Below, one piece after another: positions 53,771-61,643 of a stretch of 64,000 bases of DNA. The translations under genes were made by a program, and so were the position numbers. Location of the stretch: contig NZ_JYMR01000007.1 of NCBI RefSeq assembly GCF_000938255.1, forward strand, positions 1 through 64,000, written 5' to 3'. This DNA comes from Bradyrhizobium sp. LTSP849. GTDB lineage: Bacteria; Pseudomonadota; Alphaproteobacteria; Rhizobiales; Xanthobacteraceae. The notes beneath the pieces were generated by a model that made no database searches, was not told the DNA's origin, and saw nothing but the letters and a program-made list of their open reading frames with translations. The stretch's first letter is position 1. Each line of letters begins with the position of its first letter.

Positions 53771-55372
53771 CTAGGATGGCGGCGCGATAATCACGCCTTC
53801 ATTGCCGCGCAGATCCAGCACGCCTTCGAGCTTCTCTCCCTCTCGATCCAGAGACGTCGACAGCAAAATCTCGCTGCCGAAACGGATCGCGCTGGTGGTC
53901 ACTGCGATCGGCTCGGGGCCGAGATTGAGCACGACGATCACGCCGCGGCCCTCGGCCTCACGGCGATAGATCAGGAGATCGCCCTGCGCTGCGATCGGGT
54001 GATAGTCGCCCGAAACCAGTGGCGGGCAGGTCTTCCGGAAGGCGATCAGGCGCTTGTACAGAGTGAGGATCGAGCGCGTGTCGGCGTCGAGATTGACGAC
54101 ATTCTCGTGGATATGATCCTCCGGTAACGGCAGCCAAGGCCTGACGTCCGAGAAGCCGCCGAAGTTCGAAGAGTCCCACTGCATCGGCGTGCGGCAGCCG
54201 TCGCGGCCGACGCCGATGCCGGGGACGTTCTTCTCGAAGGGATCGCGGACGTCCTCCGGTGCAATGGCGAGCTGATGCATGCCGATCTCGTCGCCGTAAT
54301 AGAGCGTGGGCGTGCCGCGCAGGGTCAGCAGCAGCATGGCGGCGATTCGGGCCTGCTCCGGCCCGACGCGGCTCGCCACGCGCGGGCGGTCGTGATTGCC
54401 GAGCACCCAGTTCGGCCAGGCCCCTCGCGGCAATGCCTTCTCGTAATCGTCGATGATCTTCTCGATCGAACGCGCGCTCCAGAAGGTCGAGAGCAGCGCG
54501 AAGTTGAACGGCATCTGCGCGCCCGTGAGATCGTTGCCGTAATAGGCGATCAGCCGGTGCAGCGGCAGATAGACCTCGCCGATCAGCACGCGCGCACCAA
54601 AGGAATCGATGACGCGCCGCATCTCGGTGATGACATCAAACACCTCCGGCTGGTCGGTGGAGTATTGCGTCAGGATTTTCTCGTTCGGCGGCCGACCCTC
54701 GACGTAATGCGGGTTCGGCGGATTGTCGCGAAACTCGGCATCCTTGATCAGGTGCCAGATCACGTCGACGCGAAAGCCGTCGACGCCCTTCTCCAGCCAG
54801 AACCGCATCACGTCATAGATCGCCGCGCGGACATCCGGATTGCGCCAGTTGAGGTCCGGCTGCTGGGCGAGGAAGGCGTGGTAGTAATATTGACCCGTCG
54901 TCTCGTCGAACTGCCACGCGCTGCCGCCGAACTCGGACAGCCAGTTGTTCGGCGCGCCGCCATCCGGTCCCGGATCGCGCCAGACGTACCAGTCACGCTT
55001 GGGATTGTCGCGCGAGGAGCGGCTCTCGACGAACCAGGGATGCTGGTCGGAGGTGTGGTTCGGCACGAGGTCGAGGATCAGCTTCAGGCCGTTGTCATGC
55101 GCCGCGATGAGCAGCGCATCGAAATCCGCCATCGTTCCGAACAGCGGATCGATGCCGGTATAGTCGGAAATGTCATAGCCGAAATCGGCCATCGGCGAGG
55201 GGAAGATCGGCGACAGCCAGATCGCATCGACGCCGAGCGATTTCACATAAGGCAGCCGCTGCAGGATGCCGGCGAGATCGCCGACACCGTCACCATCCGA
55301 GTCCTGAAACGAGCGCGGGTAGATCTGATAGAAGATGCCGTCGCGCCACCAATTGTCGCCGCTCTGAGCCAT
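53771..55372 (-). CDS. GH13 alpha-glucosidase
   Basis: A 533-residue cytoplasmic alpha-glucosidase of the GH13 oligo-1,6-glucosidase/maltase type. The conserved regions are LDLVPNHTSDQHPWF, GFRVDVIWHL (nucleophile aspartate), RVLIGEVYLP (acid/base glutamate) and LGNHDRPRVASR. DGIFYQIYPRSFQDSDGDGVGDLAGI is the characteristic N-terminus of this group. It hydrolyses non-reducing-end alpha-glucosides from maltose, isomaltose or sucrose. No signal peptide. It runs towards the trehalose synthase-like gene and is divergent from the metallo-beta-lactamase-fold gene. Confidence 0.93.
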   Translation of the reverse strand: MAQSGDNWWRDGIFYQIYPRSFQDSDGDGVGDLAGILQRLPYVKSLGVDAIWLSPIFPSPMADFGYDISDYTGIDPLFGTMADFDALLIAAHDNGLKLILDLVPNHTSDQHPWFVESRSSRDNPKRDWYVWRDPGPDGGAPNNWLSEFGGSAWQFDETTGQYYYHAFLAQQPDLNWRNPDVRAAIYDVMRFWLEKGVDGFRVDVIWHLIKDAEFRDNPPNPHYVEGRPPNEKILTQYSTDQPEVFDVITEMRRVIDSFGARVLIGEVYLPLHRLIAYYGNDLTGAQMPFNFALLSTFWSARSIEKIIDDYEKALPRGAWPNWVLGNHDRPRVASRVGPEQARIAAMLLLTLRGTPTLYYGDEIGMHQLAIAPEDVRDPFEKNVPGIGVGRDGCRTPMQWDSSNFGGFSDVRPWLPLPEDHIHENVVNLDADTRSILTLYKRLIAFRKTCPPLVSGDYHPIAAQGDLLIYRREAEGRGVIVVLNLGPEPIAVTTSAIRFGSEILLSTSLDREGEKLEGVLDLRGNEGVIIAPPS

Positions 55373-55548
55373 GCCGGAAAACCCACCCGAAAATCTGCTT
55401 TGAAAGCCCTGCGCGAGAGAACGCGGAAGGAACGTCCCGGTTCAAACCAGCGAGCCAATTGGGACGGCTGTGTGACGACCGGCTGTTCCCGGGTCCACGA
55501 CACGAATCTTTTGCTTGGCCATAGGCCAAAAATCGGCATTGTGAGGCC

Positions 55549-56220
55549 ATGACCGAGCAAAACGACACCCAACAAGCCAAGGCGGGCGCGATCATCGTTC
55601 CCGTGACCGCGTTCGAGCAGAACTGCACCATCATCTGGGACGAGCCCGGCAAAAAAGCCGTGGTGATCGATCCCGGCGGCGACGTGCCGAAGATTCTTGA
55701 GGCGATCAAGCAGACCGGCGTCACCGTGGAGAAGATCTGGCTGACCCACGGCCATATCGACCATGTCGGCGGCGCGGCCGAGTTGCGCGATGCGCTGAAG
55801 GTGCCGATCGAGGGCCCGCATCCCGCCGACAAGTACCTGCTCGACAACGTGGTCGAGAGCGGGGCGCGCTTCGGCATGACCGGTGGGCGCAACTTTGCGC
55901 CGGACCGCTGGCTCGACGAAGGCGACACCGTGTCGATCGGCGGCCTGGAGTTCGACATTTTGCACTGCCCCGGTCACTCGCCCGGCAGCGTGGTGTTCTT
56001 CAACAAGGACTTACGTTTTGCCCATGTCGGCGACGTGCTGTTCGCAGGCTCCGTCGGGCGCACCGACCTGCCCGGCGGCAGTCATGCGACGCTGATCGAC
56101 TCGATCAAGACCAAGCTGTTGCCGCTCGGCGACGATGTCGGCTTCATCTGCGGCCACGGCGCCGGCTCGAGCATCGGCCAGGAGCGGATGACCAATCCGT
56201 TCATCACCGGCGAGACGTGA
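55549..56220 (+). CDS. Metallo-beta-lactamase-fold hydrolase (glyoxalase II-like)
   Basis: A 223-residue binuclear-metal hydrolase. Motifs include THGHIDHVGG (HxHxDH), HCPGHSPGSVVF, AHVGDVLFAGSVGRTDLPGG and a final CGHGAGSSIGQE that supplies the last histidine. The compact length and the GRTDLPGG motif point to the YcbL-type glyoxalase II-like group rather than a true beta-lactamase. It probably hydrolyses thioesters such as S-lactoylglutathione. No signal peptide. Its stop is 3 bases from the stop of the convergent HxlR gene. Confidence 0.9.
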   Translation: MTEQNDTQQAKAGAIIVPVTAFEQNCTIIWDEPGKKAVVIDPGGDVPKILEAIKQTGVTVEKIWLTHGHIDHVGGAAELRDALKVPIEGPHPADKYLLDNVVESGARFGMTGGRNFAPDRWLDEGDTVSIGGLEFDILHCPGHSPGSVVFFNKDLRFAHVGDVLFAGSVGRTDLPGGSHATLIDSIKTKLLPLGDDVGFICGHGAGSSIGQERMTNPFITGET

Positions 56221-56223
56221 GTT

Positions 56224-56592
56224 TTATTCGGCGGCGTCGGCCAGCGCCGCCGGCTCGCTGAGGTTACGCTCGCCCCATTCGCGGATCGCGGCGACGACCG
56301 GCACAAAGCTCTTGCCCTTGCGGGTCAGGCGATACTCGACCTTCGGCGGCACCTCGCCAAAATCCTTGCGATCGATCAGGCCGCTTTGTGTCAGCGCCTT
56401 CAATTCACGGCTGAGCACGCGCGGGGTGATTTCGGCGCTGCCTTCCGTGCCGCGCAGCAAGCCGCTCCTGATCTCGCCATAGCGGCGCGGGCCGTCCTTG
56501 AGGTCCCAGACGATGCGGAGCTTGTACTTGCCGCTGATCATTTTTTGAAACGCCGCGACCGGACAGGTGCGCGCCGGGATCGCCTTTGCCAT
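56224..56592 (-). CDS. HxlR-family winged-helix transcriptional regulator
   Basis: A 122-residue regulator with the HxlR DNA-binding pattern: CPVAAFQKMISGKYKLRIVWDLKDGPRRYGEIRSGL, ITPRVLSRELKALTQSGLIDRKDFGEVPPKVEYRLTRKG. A single cysteine near the N-terminus (CPVAAF) is in the place where YodB/HypR-like thiol sensors carry their reactive cysteine, so a redox or electrophile signal is plausible. It is divergent from the small barrel protein gene at 56724, with paired repeats in the shared intergenic space. Confidence 0.9.
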   Translation of the reverse strand: MAKAIPARTCPVAAFQKMISGKYKLRIVWDLKDGPRRYGEIRSGLLRGTEGSAEITPRVLSRELKALTQSGLIDRKDFGEVPPKVEYRLTRKGKSFVPVVAAIREWGERNLSEPAALADAAE

Positions 56593-56639
56593 GTCGTCTC
56601 CTCCATGTGCGAGATCAGGATAGGAGCAGCGGCGAAAAA

Positions 56640-56666
56640 GTCCATACTATCAATTTTGTCCATACT
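56640..56666. promoter_or_regulatory. Direct repeat GTCCATACT in the HxlR intergenic region, probable operator
   Basis: GTCCATACT occurs at 56640-56648 and again at 56658-56666, an 18-base period, inside an AT-rich island between two divergent genes. The placement 48 bases from the HxlR start and 58 bases from the neighbouring start suits joint control by HxlR. Confidence 0.5.
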
Positions 56667-56723
56667 TGCAGGACGGCTCCCAAGGCGCAGATGATGACGG
56701 ACATGACGAACAGGGAGCGTCAC

Positions 56724-57026
56724 ATGAAGCACTTCATGATCAGATACGAATTCAAGCACGGCACGACGGAAGCCTGGCACCAGGAGATCGGCCGGTTCAT
56801 CAAGGCGATCGACAACGACCCCGAGCTCAAGGGCCGGGTCGGCTATCGCTGCCTGAAGAACCGCGACGACGGCCATTACTTCCATCTCGCCAGCGTCACC
56901 GACGATGCCGCGCAAAAAGCGCTGCAATCGCGCGACTTCTTCAAGCACTATACGGAGATGACGCGGAAGGTCGCCGGCGGCGAGGTGACGGTGACGCCGA
57001 TCGAGATGATCGATCAGACGGCTTAG
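56724..57026 (+). CDS. Small alpha/beta-barrel protein (antibiotic biosynthesis monooxygenase-like)
   Basis: A 100-residue protein beginning MKHFMIRYEFKHG with GGGAG 7 bases before the ATG. The pattern (an initial beta strand, then EAWHQEIGRFIKAIDNDPELKGRVGYRCLK, HYFHLASVTDDAAQKAL and a last strand) fits the dimeric ferredoxin-like barrel of ABM-type proteins, some of which oxidise quinones. It is divergent from and probably regulated by the HxlR gene. Catalytic residues cannot be assigned. A longer frame to 56586 crosses the repeats and is not used. Confidence 0.78.
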   Translation: MKHFMIRYEFKHGTTEAWHQEIGRFIKAIDNDPELKGRVGYRCLKNRDDGHYFHLASVTDDAAQKALQSRDFFKHYTEMTRKVAGGEVTVTPIEMIDQTA

Positions 57027-57039
57027 CCACAAACTCCAC

Positions 57040-57168
57040 TGTCGTCCCGGCGAAGGCCGGGATCCATACTCCGAGGAGGGAGTTTGGCGACGACTCGTCG
57101 TCCGGTACTCGTACCGACTGCAATCGATAGATTCCGCGGTATGGGTCCCGGCCTTCGCCGGGACGACG
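57040..57168. repeat. Mosaic palindromic intergenic repeat, family A, copy 7
   Basis: TGTCGTCCCGGCGAAGGCCG..ATCCATACTCCGAGGAGGGA at the left and ATTCCGCGGTATGGGTCCCG..GCCGGGACGACG at the right. The interior carries GTTTGGCGACGACTCGTCGT and CAATCGATAG. It lies between convergent genes and ends at the esterase stop codon. Confidence 0.92.
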
Positions 57169-57169
57169 G

Positions 57170-58351
57170 CTACTTCATCAACCCTGCGGCCGTCAGCGCC
57201 CGCGTGATGATCTCGCCGACATCGAAGCCGCGGGCCTTCTCGCGCTTCGGCTCGGCCGGCTGCTCGGCGACCGCTGCGCGGATCGAGCGGGCGAGATGTG
57301 GTGCCGGTGAAGGTGCCGGTATCGGCGCGACGGGAGGCTTTGCCTCCGCCTTCTTCTTCGCGGCGTCCGGAATCCAGCCGGTCAGCCCGAAGAATTTCGC
57401 GATGTGATAGGACGAGGAGATGCCGGCCTCGATCAGGAACGCGCCTTCCACGCCATAGCGCTGATCGTTGTCGGCGAGGCCGAGCGGCGTGCCATGCGCC
57501 ATGTCGGTGATGGCATAGGACTCGACCAGCGTCTCGCCGTCCTTGTTCCACCAGGTCTGGCGCGGATAGCCGTCAACGTTGGTCTCCGCCATCGGCACGG
57601 CCGGCAGATCATGCAGATCGAGCCATTGCTTGACGATCTCGTTGGCATTGCCGGGATTGACGGTGCGGTCGGCGCTGCCGTGCCACACCGAGATTTTCGG
57701 CCAGGGCCCGCGATGGCTCGATGCCCGCCGCACGAAGTCGCCGAGCTCACGCTCGGGCCGCTCCGGCGAATGAAACATGCCATCCAGCGCCTCGCGCAGG
57801 TTGGACGCGATGCCATAGGGCAGTCCGGCGATGACCGCACCGGCTGAGAAGACTTCGGGATAGGTCGCGAGCATCACCGAGGTCATGCCGCCGCCGGCGG
57901 AGAGGCCGGTGATGAAGATGCGCTTGGGATCGATGCGGTGGGTCTCGACCATATGCGCGATCATCTCGCGGATCGAACGCGGCTCGCCGCTGTCGCGCGC
58001 CGTGTCTTCCGGATTGAACCAGTTGAAGCAGGTGTTGCCGTTGTTGGCGCGCTGCTGCTCGGGCATCAACAGCGCAAAGCCGTAGTGCCGTGCGAGCGTC
58101 GACCATCCCGCGCCAAGGTCGTAGCTTGCGGCGGTCTGGCCGCAACCATGCAAGACGACGACGAGCGCGCGCGGCTTCTGCAATTGCGCCGGCGCAAACG
58201 CGAACATGCGCAGGTTGCCGGGGTTTTCGCCGAACCCCGTGACTTCTTCCAGCGGACTGGATGAATCAGCGTTCTGCCCGAAGTCGGGAAAGCGCAGACC
58301 GTCCAGCCTCGGCAGACGTCTTAAGAGTTCGACATTTCTTGTTAACGACAC
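57170..58351 (-). CDS. PHB depolymerase-family esterase
   Basis: A 393-residue alpha/beta-hydrolase of the Esterase_phb class (LpqC-like). ALVVVLHGCGQTAASYDLGAGWSTLA precedes the nucleophile in ITGLSAGGGMTSVML (GxSxG); ISVWHGSADRTVNPGNA carries the acid, and ITDMAHGTPL the histidine. It has no recognisable signal peptide, unlike secreted depolymerases. The start is GTG at complement(58349..58351), with AGGAG 6 bases upstream; the frame upstream to 58435 lacks SD. A proline-rich tail closes the protein. Substrate may be short-chain hydroxyalkanoate or another ester. Confidence 0.87.
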   Translation of the reverse strand: MSLTRNVELLRRLPRLDGLRFPDFGQNADSSSPLEEVTGFGENPGNLRMFAFAPAQLQKPRALVVVLHGCGQTAASYDLGAGWSTLARHYGFALLMPEQQRANNGNTCFNWFNPEDTARDSGEPRSIREMIAHMVETHRIDPKRIFITGLSAGGGMTSVMLATYPEVFSAGAVIAGLPYGIASNLREALDGMFHSPERPERELGDFVRRASSHRGPWPKISVWHGSADRTVNPGNANEIVKQWLDLHDLPAVPMAETNVDGYPRQTWWNKDGETLVESYAITDMAHGTPLGLADNDQRYGVEGAFLIEAGISSSYHIAKFFGLTGWIPDAAKKKAEAKPPVAPIPAPSPAPHLARSIRAAVAEQPAEPKREKARGFDVGEIITRALTAAGLMK

Positions 58352-58480
58352 CGGCAACTCCTGGTGGGCGATTTCCAACGTCACCCAGACCAGATAGTTG
58401 CTGCACTGCAAAATAAAAAGCGTGTGTGTCGTCAATTACTGGAAATTCACGGTGAATCCGCAGGTATTAACCGCATTGCC

Positions 58481-59893
58481 TCAACTTCGTGCAGATGCGC
58501 GGCGCATCCACGCCAGAAATGCGGCGCAGATCATGATTAACGTCACAAACAGCGCAAGCGAGACGACGAAGCCTGCGCGCGCTGATTGCAGGGCTTCGAC
58601 CGCAAAGAACACCGCGCCGATTGCGGCCACTCCGGCCGCATTCCCGATCTGCGCAATGGTGCCGTACATGCCTGATGCCGAGCCAGCGGCGACGGGCTTC
58701 ACGCTCGAGAGCACCGCGCCGGACAGTGGCGCCATCACCATCCCCTGGCCGTAGCCGAAGATGATCATGACGAGCGCGAGTTCGATCGGCGACGGCGCAT
58801 CGACTGAGAATGCAACGAGCGCGAGCGCGGCAAGGCCCGCGATCTGCAACATGCAGCCCTCGATCAACACCCTGGTGCCGCGACGCCGCGCCCGCGCGCC
58901 GCTGTGGCGCGACGCCACCACAAAGGCGAGCGCGAGCGGAATGAAGGCCATGCCAGCCGCGAGCGGCGGGATCTTCAGGCCGCGCTGCATGAACAACGTC
59001 ATCACCAGATAGAATGAGAGATTGGCGACGAAGAAAAAGAACGCGGCGCCAAGGCCACGCAGAAAGCTTGCATCCGCCAGCAGCGTGAGATCGATCAGCG
59101 GCATGCCGCCGGCGCGCGCGACCGCATGTTCGAGCTTGAGAAATGCCGCGAGGATCGCGCCGCCGATCGCCATCACCGCCCACAGCCACGGCGCCCAGCC
59201 GACATCATGGCCGAACAACAGCGGCCCGATCAGGCAAAGCAGCCCGGCGAACAGAACCACGCTGCCCTTGATATCGAGCCTTGTACCGGCCCGGCGTGGC
59301 ACCGACGGCATGATGCGCCACGCGGCGGCTGCAATGACAAGGCCGCAGGGCACGTTGACGAAGAACACCGAGCGCCAGCCGGTGCCGGCAAGATCGATCG
59401 TCACGAGGAGACCACCGAGCAGGAAGCCGGCAGCGCCCGCGAGCCCCAGCACGATGCCGTAGATGCCGAAGGCGCGGCTGCGCGTCTCGTCGGTGAACAG
59501 GAGATGCAGCGTCGCCAGCACCTGCGGCACCATCAGCGCGGCGGTGGCGCCCTGCGCCAGTCGCGCGATGATCAGCTCCGCGCCGGATTGCGCCAGACCG
59601 CACCACAGCGACGTCGCCGTGAAGCCAAGCACGCCGGCCAGAAACACATTTTTGGTGCCGTGGATATCGCCGAGCCGGCCGCCGGTGACGACCAGGGTGG
59701 CATAGGCGATCAGATAGATCGCGATGACGGATTCGATCTGGGCCGGCGTCGCGTGCAGATCGACCGCGATGGTCGGGATCGCAACGTTGACCACGAAGGC
59801 ATCGACGCCGAACATGAACTGGGCGGCGACAACGATGGCGAGCACCCACCAGCGGCGGGACGAATCGATTTGCTTTGTGACTGTTTGATGCAT
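58481..59893 (-). CDS. MFS exporter (DHA2-type)
   Basis: A 470-residue transporter with about 14 hydrophobic helices. FMFGVDAFVVNVAIPTIAVDL in helix 1, GRLGDIHGTKNVFLAG (motif A) and GIVLGLAGAAGFLLGGLLV (motif C) put it with proton-linked multidrug exporters. Unlike emrB at 20168, no membrane fusion gene accompanies it. It lies downstream of the divergent promoter shared with sthA and 129 bases upstream of the esterase gene on the same strand. Substrate unknown. Confidence 0.9.
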   Translation of the reverse strand: MHQTVTKQIDSSRRWWVLAIVVAAQFMFGVDAFVVNVAIPTIAVDLHATPAQIESVIAIYLIAYATLVVTGGRLGDIHGTKNVFLAGVLGFTATSLWCGLAQSGAELIIARLAQGATAALMVPQVLATLHLLFTDETRSRAFGIYGIVLGLAGAAGFLLGGLLVTIDLAGTGWRSVFFVNVPCGLVIAAAAWRIMPSVPRRAGTRLDIKGSVVLFAGLLCLIGPLLFGHDVGWAPWLWAVMAIGGAILAAFLKLEHAVARAGGMPLIDLTLLADASFLRGLGAAFFFFVANLSFYLVMTLFMQRGLKIPPLAAGMAFIPLALAFVVASRHSGARARRRGTRVLIEGCMLQIAGLAALALVAFSVDAPSPIELALVMIIFGYGQGMVMAPLSGAVLSSVKPVAAGSASGMYGTIAQIGNAAGVAAIGAVFFAVEALQSARAGFVVSLALFVTLIMICAAFLAWMRRASARS

Positions 59894-60039
59894 CGGCGCG
59901 CGAACCTTCGGGCATTTATTTGCGCCCGATGCTCTCAGATCGGCGTCATTCGCGCGATTACCTCAGAGGTAGGACTTGCCGCATTGGCCCGATTGCTGCA
60001 TGGGAATTCCCGCTGGTTCGCGGGTTCGGAAGTCTCCCG

Positions 60040-61431
60040 ATGTACGATTACGACATGGTGGTGATCGGTTCGGGCCCATCGGGGCGCCGGGCCGCGGTGC
60101 AATGCGCCAAACTCGGCAAGGCCGTGCTGGTGGTGGAGAAGGGCCGACGGGTCGGCGGCGTCTCCGTCCATACCGGCACGATTCCCTCAAAAACCCTGCG
60201 CGAGACCGTGCTCAACCTCTCCGGCTGGCGCGAGCGCGGCTTTTACGGCCGCTCCTACCGGGTCAAGCAGGACATCGTGGCGAGCGATTTGATGACCCGG
60301 CTCCAGAAGACGCTCGACCATGAGGTCGAGGTCTTGGAGCATCAATTCAGCCGCAATCTGGTGCGGACCGCCAATGGCGAGGCGCGGCTGATCTCGCCGC
60401 ACGAAGTCGAGATCACCAGCGCCATCGGCGAGACCAAGGTGGTGTCATCAGCCTACATACTGATCGCCTGCGGCACGCGACCGTTCCGCCCCGACTACGT
60501 GCCGTTTGACGGGCAGACCGTGCTCGACAGCGACGAGATCATCGAGCTGCCAAAGCTGCCGCGCAGCCTGGCCGTGATCGGCGCCGGCGTGATCGGCGTC
60601 GAATATGCCACCATCTTCAGCGCGCTCGACGTGCCCGTGACCTTGATCGAGCCGCGGCCGACCTTCCTCGACTTCATCGACAAGGAATTGATCGACGAGT
60701 TCATGCACGAATTGCGCGACCGCAACGTCGCGCTGCGGCTCGGCGCCAAGGTCAACTCGATCGAGAAGACCGCGCAAGGCAGCATCGTCACAAAGCTGTC
60801 CGACGGGCGGCACGTCACGACGGAGATGCTGCTGTTTGCCGCGGGGCGTGTCGGCGCCACCGACAAGCTCAACCTCGAAGCGGCGGGCATTGCAGTGGAT
60901 CATCGCGGCCGCATCAAGGTCGATCCCGTGACCTTGCAGACCAGCGTGCCGCACATCTACGCGGCCGGCGACGTGATCGGATTCCCGAGCCTTGCCTCCA
61001 CCTCGATGGAGCAGGGCCGGGTCGCCGCATGCCACGCGCTCGGCATGGAGCCGATGGCGCCGCCAGAGTTCTTTCCCTATGGCATCTATTCAGTGCCCGA
61101 AATTTCGACGACCGGCTTGACCGAGGAAGAGGTGCGGACGCGCGGCATCCCCTACGAGGTCGGCATCGCGCGCTTCCGCGAGACCTCGCGCGGTCACATC
61201 ATGGGGCTGAACAGCGGCATGATGAAGATGATCTTCTCGACCAAGACGCGCCGCCTGCTCGGCGTGCATATTCTGGGCGAAGGCGCCACCGAGCTGATCC
61301 ATATCGGCCAGGCCGTGCTCAATCTCAAAGGCACGATCGACTATTTCATCCAGAACACGTTCAACTATCCGACGCTGGCCGAAGCGTACAAGATCGCCGG
61401 CCTCGATGCGTGGAACAGGATGACGCGGTGA
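60040..61431 (+). CDS. sthA: Soluble pyridine nucleotide transhydrogenase (Si-specific NAD(P)+)
   Basis: A 463-residue flavoprotein of the pyridine nucleotide-disulphide oxidoreductase family. The FAD motif is VIGSGPSGRRAAV; the second Rossmann motif is VIGAGVIGVEYATI; the dimerisation domain includes YSVPEISTTGLTEEE. The redox disulphide of related enzymes is absent: VHTGTIPSKTLRE replaces CxxxxC, the hallmark of SthA. It transfers hydride between NADPH and NAD+ and balances reducing power. ATG at 60040 is used; a longer frame runs to 59920 without support. It is divergent from the MFS exporter. Confidence 0.93.
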   Translation: MYDYDMVVIGSGPSGRRAAVQCAKLGKAVLVVEKGRRVGGVSVHTGTIPSKTLRETVLNLSGWRERGFYGRSYRVKQDIVASDLMTRLQKTLDHEVEVLEHQFSRNLVRTANGEARLISPHEVEITSAIGETKVVSSAYILIACGTRPFRPDYVPFDGQTVLDSDEIIELPKLPRSLAVIGAGVIGVEYATIFSALDVPVTLIEPRPTFLDFIDKELIDEFMHELRDRNVALRLGAKVNSIEKTAQGSIVTKLSDGRHVTTEMLLFAAGRVGATDKLNLEAAGIAVDHRGRIKVDPVTLQTSVPHIYAAGDVIGFPSLASTSMEQGRVAACHALGMEPMAPPEFFPYGIYSVPEISTTGLTEEEVRTRGIPYEVGIARFRETSRGHIMGLNSGMMKMIFSTKTRRLLGVHILGEGATELIHIGQAVLNLKGTIDYFIQNTFNYPTLAEAYKIAGLDAWNRMTR

Positions 61432-61432
61432 T

Positions 61433-61584
61433 CTTCACCTCTCCCCGCGTGCGGGGAGAGGTCGGGATTCAAACGCAGTTTGAATTCCGGGTGAGCGGGA
61501 GTCTCCGCGAACTTTCTACCACCGTATTTGCTGAAGCAGCCCCTCACCCCAACCCTCTCCCCGTAAGAACGGGGAGAGGGAGAA
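61433..61584. repeat. Palindromic intergenic repeat, family E
   Basis: CACCTCTCCCCGCGTGCGGG..GAGAGGTCGGGATTCA and CCTCACCCCAACCCTCTCCC..GAACGGGGAGAGGGAGAAG. The two CTCTCCCC hairpins flank a mid-section with CGCAGTTTGAATTCCGGGTG. It follows the sthA stop. The perfect 26-base hairpin at 27291 looks like one end of the same family. Confidence 0.85.
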
Positions 61585-61643
61585 GAAGCAGCGTCGCCTC
61601 GTTCTGCACATAGCTGCATTCCGCTGCGCGGGACATCACGCGA

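Noticed and set aside
54275..55552. Open frame of 425 codons antisense to the alpha-glucosidase
   Set aside because: It has no motif of any family and crosses the intergenic region, while the sense gene is canonical.
55549..56220. True class B beta-lactamase
   Set aside because: Short length, absence of a signal peptide and the GRTDLPGG motif place it with glyoxalase II-like hydrolases.
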